This document shows positions 7,414 to 16,490 of a stretch of DNA of 50,203 nt, piece after piece. This DNA comes from Saccharomonospora azurea NA-128. Its GTDB lineage: Bacteria; Actinomycetota; Actinomycetes; Mycobacteriales; Pseudonocardiaceae. Where the stretch lies: the NCBI RefSeq assembly GCF_000231055.2, contig NZ_CM001466.1, positions 1,864,122 to 1,914,324 on the forward strand, in the 5' to 3' direction. The position numbers and the translations under genes are program-made. A model generated the notes under the pieces. It was not told the DNA's origin. It saw nothing but the letters and a program-made list of their open reading frames with translations, and searched no databases. How positions within the stretch are numbered: the stretch's first letter is position 1; each line of letters begins with the position of its first letter.

Positions 7414-8973
7414 ATGACCATGAACGGTGCCCAGTCGTTGGTACGCACTCTCGTCGACGCCGACGTCGACGTGTGCTTCACGAACCCAGGGACCTCGGAG
7501 ATGCACTTCGTCGCCGCACTCGACGACGTGCCGCAGATCCGTGGCGTGCTCGGGTTGTCGGAAGGAGTGGTCACCGGAGCCGCGGACGGCTACGCCCGTG
7601 TGGCGGACAAGCCCGCCGCCACGCTCCTGCATCTCGGCCCCGGCCTCGCCAACGGGCTCGCCAACCTGCACAACGCCCGCCGAGGCCACACGCCGGTCGT
7701 CAACATCATCGGCGACCACGCCACCTACCACAAGGAACTCGACGCACCGCTCGAATCCGACATCGAGGCCCTGGCCGGGTCGTTGAACGGCTGGGTGCGG
7801 CGGTCGTCGAGCACGGCGGAGGTCGGTGCCGACACCGCGGCGGCGGTGGCCGCGGCCCAGGACGCTCCCGGCCAGGTGGCGACGCTGATCCTGCCCGCCG
7901 ACGTGTCGTGGGGTGAGGGCGGGACACCCGTCGCGCCGAAGGCGTCGCGCTCTCCGAGGCAGGTGGACTCGGACACGGTGAAGGGGATCGCCGAGGTGCT
8001 GCGGGGCGGCGAGCCCGTGGCCCTGCTGGTGGGCGGTGCGGCGTGCCGGGAAGCCGGGCTGCGCGCGCTGAGCCGCATCGCCAAGGCCACCGGCGCCAAG
8101 CCGTTCGCCGAGACGTTCCCCTCCCGCATCGAACGCGGAGCGGGCCTGCCCAACATCGAACGGCTCGGCTACCTGGCCGAGCAGGTGGCCTACCAGCTCG
8201 ACGGCGTGCGACACCTCGTCGTGGTGGGAACCCGCGCGCCCGTGTCGTTCTTCGCCTACCCGGGCAAGGCCGGCGATCTGGTGCCCGAGGGCGCGCACGT
8301 CCACACCCTGGCCGAGCTGGGCGACGACGTCGTCGCCGCGTTGGAGGAGCTCGCCGACGAGGTGGCGGCCGACGTCGAGCCCGACCTCGCGCCGGCGCAG
8401 CGGCCCGAGCTGCCGAGCGGCGACCTCACGCCGCAGAACTGGGCGCAGGTGATCGGCGCGCTGCTGCCGGAGAACGCGATCATCTCGGACGAGGCGAACA
8501 CCTCCGGTCTGCTGGTGCCGATGACCACCGCGGGAGCGCCCCGGCACGATGTGCTGACGTTGACGGGTGGCGCGATCGGGCAGGGGATGCCGGTGGCCAC
8601 GGGCGCGGCCATCGCGGCCGAGGACCGGCCGGTGATCAACCTCGAATCCGACGGCAGCGCCCTGTACACCATCCAGTCACTGTGGACGCAGGCGCGCGAG
8701 AACCTCAACGTCACGACCGTGGTGCTGAACAACCGCGCCTACGCCATCCTCCGCATGGAGCTGCAGCGCGTGGGTGCGGAATCGTCCGGTCCGAAGGCCA
8801 ACGGCCTGCTCGACCTGTCCACACCGGACCTCGACTTCGTGCGGATGTCCGAGGGCTTCGGTGTGCCGGCGACCCGGGCGAGGACGGCGGAGGAGCTCGC
8901 CGAACAGTTCCGCCGCGCGGTGTCCGAACCGGGCCCCCACCTCATCGAGGCCATGGTGCCGCCCCTGCTCTGA
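7414..8973 (+). CDS. ThDP-dependent acetolactate synthase/decarboxylase-like enzyme
   Basis: A 519-residue three-domain thiamine-diphosphate enzyme. The conserved catalytic Glu lies in LGLSEGVVTGAADGYAR; the ThDP/Mg2+ site is the ESDGSALYTIQSLW...VLNNRAYAILRMEL segment in the C-terminal domain. The family includes acetolactate synthase large subunits, benzoylformate decarboxylase and glyoxylate carboligase. No small regulatory subunit gene is adjacent, which argues against the biosynthetic IlvB role. The start lies 2 nt after the oxidase stop with GGGAGGA upstream, so the two genes form an operon. A plausible scheme is a 2-hydroxyacid oxidised to a 2-oxoacid that is then decarboxylated or ligated, as in mandelate degradation; this is inference. 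Confidence 0.75.
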   Translation: MTMNGAQSLVRTLVDADVDVCFTNPGTSEMHFVAALDDVPQIRGVLGLSEGVVTGAADGYARVADKPAATLLHLGPGLANGLANLHNARRGHTPVVNIIGDHATYHKELDAPLESDIEALAGSLNGWVRRSSSTAEVGADTAAAVAAAQDAPGQVATLILPADVSWGEGGTPVAPKASRSPRQVDSDTVKGIAEVLRGGEPVALLVGGAACREAGLRALSRIAKATGAKPFAETFPSRIERGAGLPNIERLGYLAEQVAYQLDGVRHLVVVGTRAPVSFFAYPGKAGDLVPEGAHVHTLAELGDDVVAALEELADEVAADVEPDLAPAQRPELPSGDLTPQNWAQVIGALLPENAIISDEANTSGLLVPMTTAGAPRHDVLTLTGGAIGQGMPVATGAAIAAEDRPVINLESDGSALYTIQSLWTQARENLNVTTVVLNNRAYAILRMELQRVGAESSGPKANGLLDLSTPDLDFVRMSEGFGVPATRARTAEELAEQFRRAVSEPGPHLIEAMVPPLL

Positions 8974-8984
8974 TCCCCTGACGC

Positions 8985-9027
8985 CGTGTCCGCGGCCTGC
9001 GCACGCGTGTCCGCACTCCCGGTACCG
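8985..9027 (+). repeat. Copy A of a dispersed repeat made of two ~21-bp units
   Basis: Units begin CGTGTCCGCGGCCTGCGCAC and CGTGTCCGCACTCCCGGTAC. Related copies lie at 29239-29280 (inverted), 39731-39772 and 39811-39876 (inverted, three units). This copy begins 12 nt after the stop of the ThDP enzyme gene. Its end forms a hairpin, CCCGGTAC at 9018-9025 with GTACCGGG at 9032-9039, that could act as a terminator. Confidence 0.7.
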
Positions 9028-9070
9028 CCCCGTACCGGGAAGGCGACCTCATGATCGACATACTGTGGCC

Positions 9071-10255
9071 ATGCCGATTGCGAAGTGGGCCACAAGGAAG
9101 GTTCGTGGGACGGCGGTCGTACTCGGACTGTGCACCGCCGTCACCACCGGACTCACCCCACCGCTGCACGCGGAACCGCACTCACCGCTCGACATCGCGG
9201 TGGAAGCGGTCGTCACCGCGGGCGCGCCGGGAGTCTACGCGGTGGCGGAGTCCGGAGGGGACAGTGAACACGCTGCCGCCGGAGTCGCCAGGCTGGGTTC
9301 CGGCCGCTCGCCGGACACCGAGGGGCGGTTCCGTGCCGGAAGCGTGACCAAGACGTTCGTCGCCACAGTGGTGCTGCAGCTGGTCGCCGAGGGCAGGATT
9401 CGGCTGGACGACCCGGTGAACGACCATCTGCCGGGGCTGCTGCCGTACACCGAGCCGATCACGATTCGCCAGCTCCTGGGTCACACCAGTGGCCTGCCCC
9501 GCGACATTCCGCACTGGAACTCGCCGGAGGAGATCGACACGCGGCGCTGGGAGGTGTTCACCCCGGCCCAGCTCGTCCGCGAAGCGACCCAGGGCGTGCC
9601 GCTGCTCTTCCCGCCGGACACGTCGTTCAGCTACTCCAACATCGGCTACACCGTGCTCGGCATGCTGGTGGAACGGGTGACGGGCCGGAGCCTGGCCACG
9701 GAGGTGACCCGGCGGATCAGCGCACCGCTCGGTCTGCGCGACACCACGCTGCCCACCTACCAACCGTTCCTGCTGCGCCCGGCAGCACGTGGCTACGAGC
9801 AGCTGCGCGCGGACGGCGCCCCTACCGACGTCACCACCTACGTCATGTCGCGCGTGTGGGGATCGGGCAACCTGGTCAGCTCGGCGCGCGATCTCAACCG
9901 GTTCTTCGACGCGCTGCTCGAAGGCCGACTGCTGCCCGAGGAGCAGCTGACGGAGATGAAGACCGTTCGTCCCGGGGTGCTCGGCGGTATCGACTACGGG
10001 CTCGGGATCATGTCGGTGCCCAGCCCGTGCGGTGGCCCCGACTGGTGGGGCCACGGTGGGGACTGGCCGGGATACAACACCTGGAGCCTGCACACCGAAG
10101 ACACCGAAAGGCAGCTCACCGCGGGGATGAGCATCGACCTCACCGCGCCTGTCGAGGCGCACTCGGCGATGCTGAACGCCGTGGCGGTGACCGCACTCTG
10201 CGACAGCTCGGCGCCCCACGCCACGACGGTGCTCGAGAAACCGGACCTGCGCTAG
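9071..10255 (+). CDS. Secreted serine hydrolase (class C beta-lactamase / D-Ala-D-Ala carboxypeptidase fold)
   Basis: A 394-residue protein. ATG 9071 opens a signal peptide (Lys/Arg-rich N-region, VVLGLCTAVTTGL core, probable cleavage after LHA near residue 34). The penicillin-binding-type active site is visible: nucleophile Ser and Lys in SVTK (S91, K94), YSN in FSYSNIGY, and HGG in WGHGGDWPG in place of KTG. The fold covers beta-lactamases, DD-peptidases and esterases, and the HGG version is common in actinomycete DD-peptidase/esterase homologues. TACTGT at 9061-9066 ends just before the ATG, suggesting a leaderless transcript. Substrate not assignable. Confidence 0.8.
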   Translation: MPIAKWATRKVRGTAVVLGLCTAVTTGLTPPLHAEPHSPLDIAVEAVVTAGAPGVYAVAESGGDSEHAAAGVARLGSGRSPDTEGRFRAGSVTKTFVATVVLQLVAEGRIRLDDPVNDHLPGLLPYTEPITIRQLLGHTSGLPRDIPHWNSPEEIDTRRWEVFTPAQLVREATQGVPLLFPPDTSFSYSNIGYTVLGMLVERVTGRSLATEVTRRISAPLGLRDTTLPTYQPFLLRPAARGYEQLRADGAPTDVTTYVMSRVWGSGNLVSSARDLNRFFDALLEGRLLPEEQLTEMKTVRPGVLGGIDYGLGIMSVPSPCGGPDWWGHGGDWPGYNTWSLHTEDTERQLTAGMSIDLTAPVEAHSAMLNAVAVTALCDSSAPHATTVLEKPDLR

Positions 10256-10286
10256 CGGAACGAGAGCGACCCACGTGGTCCGACGG

Positions 10287-10325
10287 CACAGGGCCGCTGC
10301 CCCGATCCGGGACAGCGGCCCTGTG
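10287..10325. terminator. Bidirectional terminator between convergent genes
   Basis: CACAGGGCCGCTG (10287-10299) pairs perfectly over 13 bp with CAGCGGCCCTGTG (10313-10325). It lies between the 3' ends of the serine hydrolase (plus) and fadB (minus) and can serve both. Confidence 0.75.
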
Positions 10326-10344
10326 TGTCTCGATCGAGAGGGAC

Positions 10345-12513
10345 CTACTCGAAGATCTCGCCCTTCTCAGCCTTCTCCACCAGCGACGCCGGCGGCTCGA
10401 AGTGGCTGCCGTAACGCTGCGCGAGTTCCCGCGCCCGCGCGACGAAGCCCTTCAGCCCGCCCTCGTACTGGTTGATGTACTGGATGACACCACCGGTCCA
10501 GGCCGGGAAGCCGATGCCGAAGATCGACCCGATGTTGGCGTCCTGCACCGAGTTGAGCACGCCCTCGTCGAAGCACTTGACGGTCTCCAGCGCCTCGGCG
10601 AAGAGCATCCGCTCCTGGAGGTCGGTGAACGGCACGTCACCGCTGCCGCTGTCGAACGCCTCCCGCAGCCCCGGCCACAGCCCGGCCCGCTTGCCGCTGG
10701 AGTCGTACTCGTAGAACCCGGCCCCGGCGGAGCGGCCCTTGCGGTCGAACTCGTCGAGCATCCGGTCGATGACGGCCTCGGACGGGTGCGGCGTCCACGT
10801 GCCGCCCGCCGCCTCCACGGCCGCCTTCGTCTCGGCGCGGATCTTGCGCGGCAAGGTCAGCGTCAGCTCGTCCATCAGCTGCAGCGGCGGCGCCGGGTAC
10901 CCGGCCTGCGCACCGGCCTGCTCGATGGTGGCGGGCTCCACGCCCTCGCCCACCGCGGCGACGGCCTCGTTGAGGAACGTGCCGATGACGCGGCTGGTGA
11001 AGAAGCCCCGGCTGTCGTTGACGACGATCGGGGTCTTCTTGATCTGCAGCGTGTAGTCGAAGACCTTGGCGAGCGTGGCGTCGGAGGTCTTCTCCCCGCG
11101 GATGATCTCCACGAGCGGCATCTTGTCCACCGGCGAGAAGAAGTGGATGCCGATGAAGTCCTCCTGCCGCTTGACGCCCTCGGCCAGGCCGGTGATGGGC
11201 AGCGTGGAGGTGTTGGAGCCGAGGACGGCCTCCGGCTCGACGATGTTCTCGATCTCCTGGAACACCTTGTGCTTGAGCTCGGTGCTCTCGAAGACCGCCT
11301 CGATGACGAAGTCGACGCCTTCGAGGTCGGCCGCGTCACCGGTGGTGGTGATGCGGTCGAGCAGTGCCTTCGACTTCTCCTCGGTGGTCTTGCCGCGCTT
11401 GAGGGCCTTCTCCTCCAGCTTGCGGGCGTAGTCCTTGCCCTTCTCGGCGTTCTCCTTGGAGACGTCCTTGAGGACGACGTCGATACCCGCCTTCGCCGAC
11501 ACGTACGCGATGCCGGCGCCCATCATGCCCGCACCGAGCACACCGACCTTGCGGGCGGTGTACTTCTCGAACCCGTCGGGGCGCGAGCCGCCGGAGTTGA
11601 TGTGCTGCAGGTCGAAGAAGAACGCCTGCGTCATGTTCTTCGCGACCTGGCCGGTCACCAGGCTGACGAAGTACCGCGTCTCGATCAGAGATGCGGTGTC
11701 GACGTCCACCTGGGCGCCCTCGACCGCCGCGGCCAGGATGGCGCGCGGGGCGGGCATGGGCGCGCCCTTGAGCTGCTTGCGCAGCGTCGCGGGGAACGCG
11801 GGCAGATTCGCGGCGAACTTCGGGTTCGACGGCGAACCGCCGGGGATCTTGTAGCCCTTGACGTCCCACGGCTGCTGGGCCTCGGGGTTGGCCTTGATCC
11901 ATTCCTTGGCCTTGGGCAGCAGCTCGTCGACCGAGCCCACGAGCTCGTGCACGAGGCCGAGCTCCAGCGCCTTGGCGGGCCGGTGCCGCTGGCCCTGCAC
12001 CAGTACGTTGAGCACGGCGTTCTGGATGCCGAGCAGGCGCACGGTGCGCACGATGCCGCCGCCGCCGGGCAGCAGGCCGAGGCTCACCTCCGGCAGGCCG
12101 ATCTGCACGCCGCGGACGTCGGCGACGATGCGGCGGTGGCAAGCCAGCGCGATCTCCAGGCCGCCGCCGAGCGCGGCGCCGTTGATCGCGGCGACCACGG
12201 GCTTGCCCAGGGTCTCCAGGCGACGCAGGTCCTGCTTCATCGCGTTGGACATCTCGGTGATGGCCTCGGCGTCGGCCGGGGTGGCCTTGATGAGGTCGTT
12301 GAGGTCGCCACCGGCGAAGAACGTCTTCTTCGCCGAGGTCAGCACCACGCCGGTGATGGAGTCCTTCTCGGCCTCCAGGCGGTCGACGGTGGCCCGCAGC
12401 GACTCGCGGAAGTCGGCGTTCATCGTGTTGGCCGACTGGTTCGGGTCGTCGAGCGTGAGCACGACGATGCCGTCGGAGTCCTGCTCCCAGCGGATGGTCT
12501 TGGATTCAGTCAT
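10345..12513 (-). CDS. fadB: Fatty-acid oxidation complex alpha chain: enoyl-CoA hydratase / 3-hydroxyacyl-CoA dehydrogenase
   Basis: A 722-residue bifunctional enzyme. Residues ~1-200 are a crotonase domain with NGAALGGGLEIALACH and LPEVSLGLLPGGGG. Residues ~330-510 are an NAD-binding 3-hydroxyacyl-CoA dehydrogenase domain (VGVLGAGMMGAGIA, SNTSTLPITGLA, GIHFFSPVDKMPLVEII, VVNDSRGFFTSRV). A second HCDH C-terminal domain follows to the end. Length and arrangement match mycobacterial FadB (about 720 aa) of the trifunctional beta-oxidation complex. ATG 12513 lies 16 nt after the thiolase stop, so fadA and fadB are one operon and their products form the hydratase-dehydrogenase-thiolase complex. 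A longer in-frame start at 12567 would overlap fadA and is not preferred. Confidence 0.93.
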   Translation of the reverse strand: MTESKTIRWEQDSDGIVVLTLDDPNQSANTMNADFRESLRATVDRLEAEKDSITGVVLTSAKKTFFAGGDLNDLIKATPADAEAITEMSNAMKQDLRRLETLGKPVVAAINGAALGGGLEIALACHRRIVADVRGVQIGLPEVSLGLLPGGGGIVRTVRLLGIQNAVLNVLVQGQRHRPAKALELGLVHELVGSVDELLPKAKEWIKANPEAQQPWDVKGYKIPGGSPSNPKFAANLPAFPATLRKQLKGAPMPAPRAILAAAVEGAQVDVDTASLIETRYFVSLVTGQVAKNMTQAFFFDLQHINSGGSRPDGFEKYTARKVGVLGAGMMGAGIAYVSAKAGIDVVLKDVSKENAEKGKDYARKLEEKALKRGKTTEEKSKALLDRITTTGDAADLEGVDFVIEAVFESTELKHKVFQEIENIVEPEAVLGSNTSTLPITGLAEGVKRQEDFIGIHFFSPVDKMPLVEIIRGEKTSDATLAKVFDYTLQIKKTPIVVNDSRGFFTSRVIGTFLNEAVAAVGEGVEPATIEQAGAQAGYPAPPLQLMDELTLTLPRKIRAETKAAVEAAGGTWTPHPSEAVIDRMLDEFDRKGRSAGAGFYEYDSSGKRAGLWPGLREAFDSGSGDVPFTDLQERMLFAEALETVKCFDEGVLNSVQDANIGSIFGIGFPAWTGGVIQYINQYEGGLKGFVARARELAQRYGSHFEPPASLVEKAEKGEIFE

Positions 12514-12529
12514 CGTTTGTTCTCGTTCC

Positions 12530-13741
<1,212 letters not shown>

Positions 13742-13779
13742 GCCTGAGGTCCTTCCTGGCGCAGATTGCCGTTCGGGGT

Positions 13780-13795
13780 GCTAATCGCTACTAAC
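13780..13795. promoter_or_regulatory. Possible TetR-type operator at the fadA promoter
   Basis: GCTAATCGCTACTAAC has the GnTA-N8-TAAC form and partly resembles (10/16) the sites before accD1 (39700-39715). It overlaps the region where the fadA promoter must lie. It may belong to the adjacent double-TetR protein instead. Weak evidence. Confidence 0.25.
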
Positions 13796-13875
13796 ATAAT
13801 CCCGGATCATCCGAGGTTGTCAACGTGCTGTCGGGGTTGCCACCATGCCAACACACGCTAGAGTGTGCTCACGTT

Positions 13876-15075
13876 ATGGGTGATGACAGCAGCAGGAACA
13901 GGCGTCCACGCGACCGCAAGGCCCAGCTCGCGGCGGTCGCGTCCGAGCTGTTCCGTCAGCGCGGTTATCACGGCGTCGGCATCAATGACCTCGCCGCGGC
14001 GGCGGGCATCACCGGCCCCGCCCTCTACCGGCACTTCTCCGACAAGCAGGCGGTCCTGGCGCACGTGCTGCTCACCGGGCTGCGCGACATGGAGCTCGCC
14101 ACGGAGGCCGCGCTCGACGAGCGCCGCACCGAGTCGTACGAGAGCATCCGGGAACTGCTGACCGGGCTCGCGGCCCGCTCGGTGGAGCGCAGGGACGTCG
14201 CCGCCCTCTGGCGCTGGGAGGGGCGTCACCTCGACGCCGAGAGCCAGCAGCAGATCCGGCGCCGGTCCACCGCGATGCTGGCGGCGTGGGCGCGGGTGCT
14301 GCAGCGCAAACGTCCCGAACTCTCGGACGACGACGCCGAGCTGCTGTGCTGGGCGACGCTGTCGGTGTTCGGCAGCGTGTCGGTGCACCGCACCACGCTG
14401 CCCAAGCGCCGGTTCACGGACCTGCTCACGTCGCTGGCCCTGCGTGTGCTGCACGCCGAACTGCCCGAAGTGGACACGGCGACCGAGGCGGCACCGACAC
14501 CGCGCACGCTGGGCACTCCGTCGCGGCGGGAGCAGTTGCTGACGGAAGCCGCCGAGCTGTTCCGCCGCCGCGGGTTCGCCGACGTCAGCATGGAGGACAT
14601 CGGCAAGGCCGCGGGCATCGCGGGCCCGAGCGTCTACCGCCACTTCCCCAGCAAGGCGGCACTGCTGGCCGCCATCGGCAGGCGCGCGGGCGACCGGCTC
14701 ATGCTCGCCGCCGACCACGCGCTGCGGACGAGCGCACCAGCCGACGAGCGGGAGGCGTTGCGCCGACTCGCCGCCTCCTACGTGCAGACACTGACCGGGC
14801 CCCCCGAGCTGCTCGTCGCGTTCTCGGTGGACCACGTGCACATCGACGAGCGCGACCGGCCGGAGCTGCTGCGCATCCAACGCGACTACGTGGACCAGTG
14901 GGTGCGGCTGCTGGAGGCCGTCCAGCCCGGACTGGACACGCGGGAAGCGAAGATCACCGTCCACGCGGCGCTGACCATCGCCAACGACCTCACGCGGACC
15001 CGGCGGGTCGCCGCACGCCCGAATCTGGTCGAGGAACTGACCACGCTCCTGCACGCGGTACTCGGAATCGACTGA
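13876..15075 (+). CDS. Tandem (double) TetR-family transcriptional regulator
   Basis: A 399-residue protein made of two TetR units in one chain. The first HTH is at ~residues 15-60 (LFRQRGYHGVGINDLAAAAG, then ITGPALYRHFSDKQAVL) and its ligand domain runs to ~200. A second complete HTH follows at ~218-265 (LFRRRGFADVSMEDIGKAAG, then IAGPSVYRHFPSKAALL) with its own C-terminal domain. Such a chain could bind DNA as a pseudo-dimer. ATG 13876 was chosen because TAGAGT at 13859-13864 looks like a -10 box just upstream; an in-frame start at 13825 lies inside that promoter. It is divergent from fadA and followed by fadE24-fadE23, so lipid-catabolism control is likely. Confidence 0.85.
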   Translation: MGDDSSRNRRPRDRKAQLAAVASELFRQRGYHGVGINDLAAAAGITGPALYRHFSDKQAVLAHVLLTGLRDMELATEAALDERRTESYESIRELLTGLAARSVERRDVAALWRWEGRHLDAESQQQIRRRSTAMLAAWARVLQRKRPELSDDDAELLCWATLSVFGSVSVHRTTLPKRRFTDLLTSLALRVLHAELPEVDTATEAAPTPRTLGTPSRREQLLTEAAELFRRRGFADVSMEDIGKAAGIAGPSVYRHFPSKAALLAAIGRRAGDRLMLAADHALRTSAPADEREALRRLAASYVQTLTGPPELLVAFSVDHVHIDERDRPELLRIQRDYVDQWVRLLEAVQPGLDTREAKITVHAALTIANDLTRTRRVAARPNLVEELTTLLHAVLGID

Positions 15076-15116
15076 GTTGCCCGCCCCTACTGGCGCGGCC
15101 ACGAACCCACCCGCTA

Positions 15117-15134
15117 ACCTACTCGCGAGTAGGT
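15117..15134. promoter_or_regulatory. 18-bp perfect palindrome upstream of fadE24
   Basis: ACCTACTCGCGAGTAGGT is perfectly self-complementary and ends 18 nt before the fadE24 GTG start. Its position between promoter and ribosome-binding site fits a repressor operator, most simply for the double-TetR regulator encoded just upstream. Confidence 0.6.
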
Positions 15135-15152
15135 AAACCGGAGGGGAAAGCT

Positions 15153-16490
15153 GTGGCCCGACAGAATGCGACACGACGCGACGCCATGGGCTTCGGTCTC
15201 GCGGCGCTCAACCGGCTCGCCGGAAGTCCTCTGCTCGACCGCGCCGGCCTGCGCAAGCCCGTGGAGAACCTCGTGGCCACGGCCACGCGGCAGGGTTTCC
15301 GCGCGGCGGGTGCAGCGCAGCGGACGTTCAAGGCGACCACCCGGCTCGGCAAGCCCGCGCGGCTGGCCCCGGCCACCGACACGGGACTGTTCGACCTGAC
15401 GCCCGACGACGAGCAGCAGATGATCGTCGAGACCGTCTCGGAGTTCGCCGCCGAACAGCTGCGGCCCGCGGCGGCCGAGGCCGACGACGCGCTCGCTCCC
15501 CCGGACGGCCTGCTCGCCCGCGCGGCCGAACTGGGCCTGACCGTGGTGGGCATCCCGGAGGAGCTCGGCGGCGTCGGCAGCGAACGCTCGGCCGTCACGA
15601 ACGTCCTGGTGGCGGAGGCGCTCGCCCACGGCGACCTCGGGTTGGCCGTGGCCGTGCTCGCCCCGTCGGCGGTGAGCAACGTCCTCGTCCGCCACGGCGA
15701 CGCCCACCAGCAGGCGACCTACCTGCCCGCGTTCACCGGGGAGGACGTGCCCGCCGCCGCACTCGCGCTGCAGGAGCAGGTGCCGCTGTTCGACGTCTTC
15801 GCGCCGCGGACCACCGCCCGCCGCACCCCCCACGGCTACCGCCTCGACGGCGTGAAGAACCTCGTGCCGCGGGCCGCGCAGGCGGAGCTCTTCGTCGTAT
15901 CGGCGAACCTGGAGGGCCCGAAGGGCGCCGGTCCCGCACTGTTCGTGGTGGAGTCGGGCACGAAGGGCGTCGGCATCGAGGCGGAGCCCGCGATGGGACT
16001 GCGCGGCGCCGCCACCGGCAAGCTCGTGCTGGACGACGTGTCGCTGCCCGCGAGCGCACTCGTCGGCGGCGGGAAGCGGGACGTGTTCACCGACGTGGTG
16101 CGCTCGTCGCGGCTGGCGTGGGCGGCGCTCGCGTGCGGCACCGCGAAGGCCGTGCTCGACTACGTGATCCCGTACGTCAACGAGCGGGAGGCGTTCGGGG
16201 AGCCCGTGAGCCACCGGCAGGGCGTGGCGTTCCAGGTGGCCGACATCGGCATCGAGCTGGAAGGCATGCGGCTGGTGACGCTGCGCGCGGCGTCCCGCAT
16301 GGAGCAGGGCAAGCCCCACGCCCGCGAGGTCGCGCTCGCCCGCAAGCTCGCCACCGACAAGGGCATGCAGATCGGCAGCGCGGGCGTGCAACTGCTCGGC
16401 GGACACGGCTTCGTCAAGGAACACCCGGTGGAGCGCTGGTACCGCGATCTGCGCGCGGTCGGCGTCATGGAAGGGGTCGTCTCAGCATGA
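15153..16490 (+). CDS. fadE24: Acyl-CoA dehydrogenase, FadE24-like
   Basis: A 445-residue acyl-CoA dehydrogenase starting at GTG 15153 behind GGAGGGGAAAG. An N-terminal extension (GFGLAALNRLAGSPLLDRAG) precedes the acyl-CoA dehydrogenase core that begins at FDLTPDDEQQMIVETVSEFA; the same extension is known in mycobacterial FadE24. The middle and C-terminal domains include GVKNLVPRA, NEREAFGEPVSHRQGVAFQVAD and GVQLLGGHGFVKEHPVERWYRD. Such enzymes introduce the 2,3-double bond into acyl-CoA using FAD. It overlaps the next gene by 4 nt (ATGA), matching the conserved fadE24-fadE23 pair, whose products may act together. The usual catalytic Glu cannot be placed with certainty by eye. Confidence 0.8.
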   Translation: MARQNATRRDAMGFGLAALNRLAGSPLLDRAGLRKPVENLVATATRQGFRAAGAAQRTFKATTRLGKPARLAPATDTGLFDLTPDDEQQMIVETVSEFAAEQLRPAAAEADDALAPPDGLLARAAELGLTVVGIPEELGGVGSERSAVTNVLVAEALAHGDLGLAVAVLAPSAVSNVLVRHGDAHQQATYLPAFTGEDVPAAALALQEQVPLFDVFAPRTTARRTPHGYRLDGVKNLVPRAAQAELFVVSANLEGPKGAGPALFVVESGTKGVGIEAEPAMGLRGAATGKLVLDDVSLPASALVGGGKRDVFTDVVRSSRLAWAALACGTAKAVLDYVIPYVNEREAFGEPVSHRQGVAFQVADIGIELEGMRLVTLRAASRMEQGKPHAREVALARKLATDKGMQIGSAGVQLLGGHGFVKEHPVERWYRDLRAVGVMEGVVSA

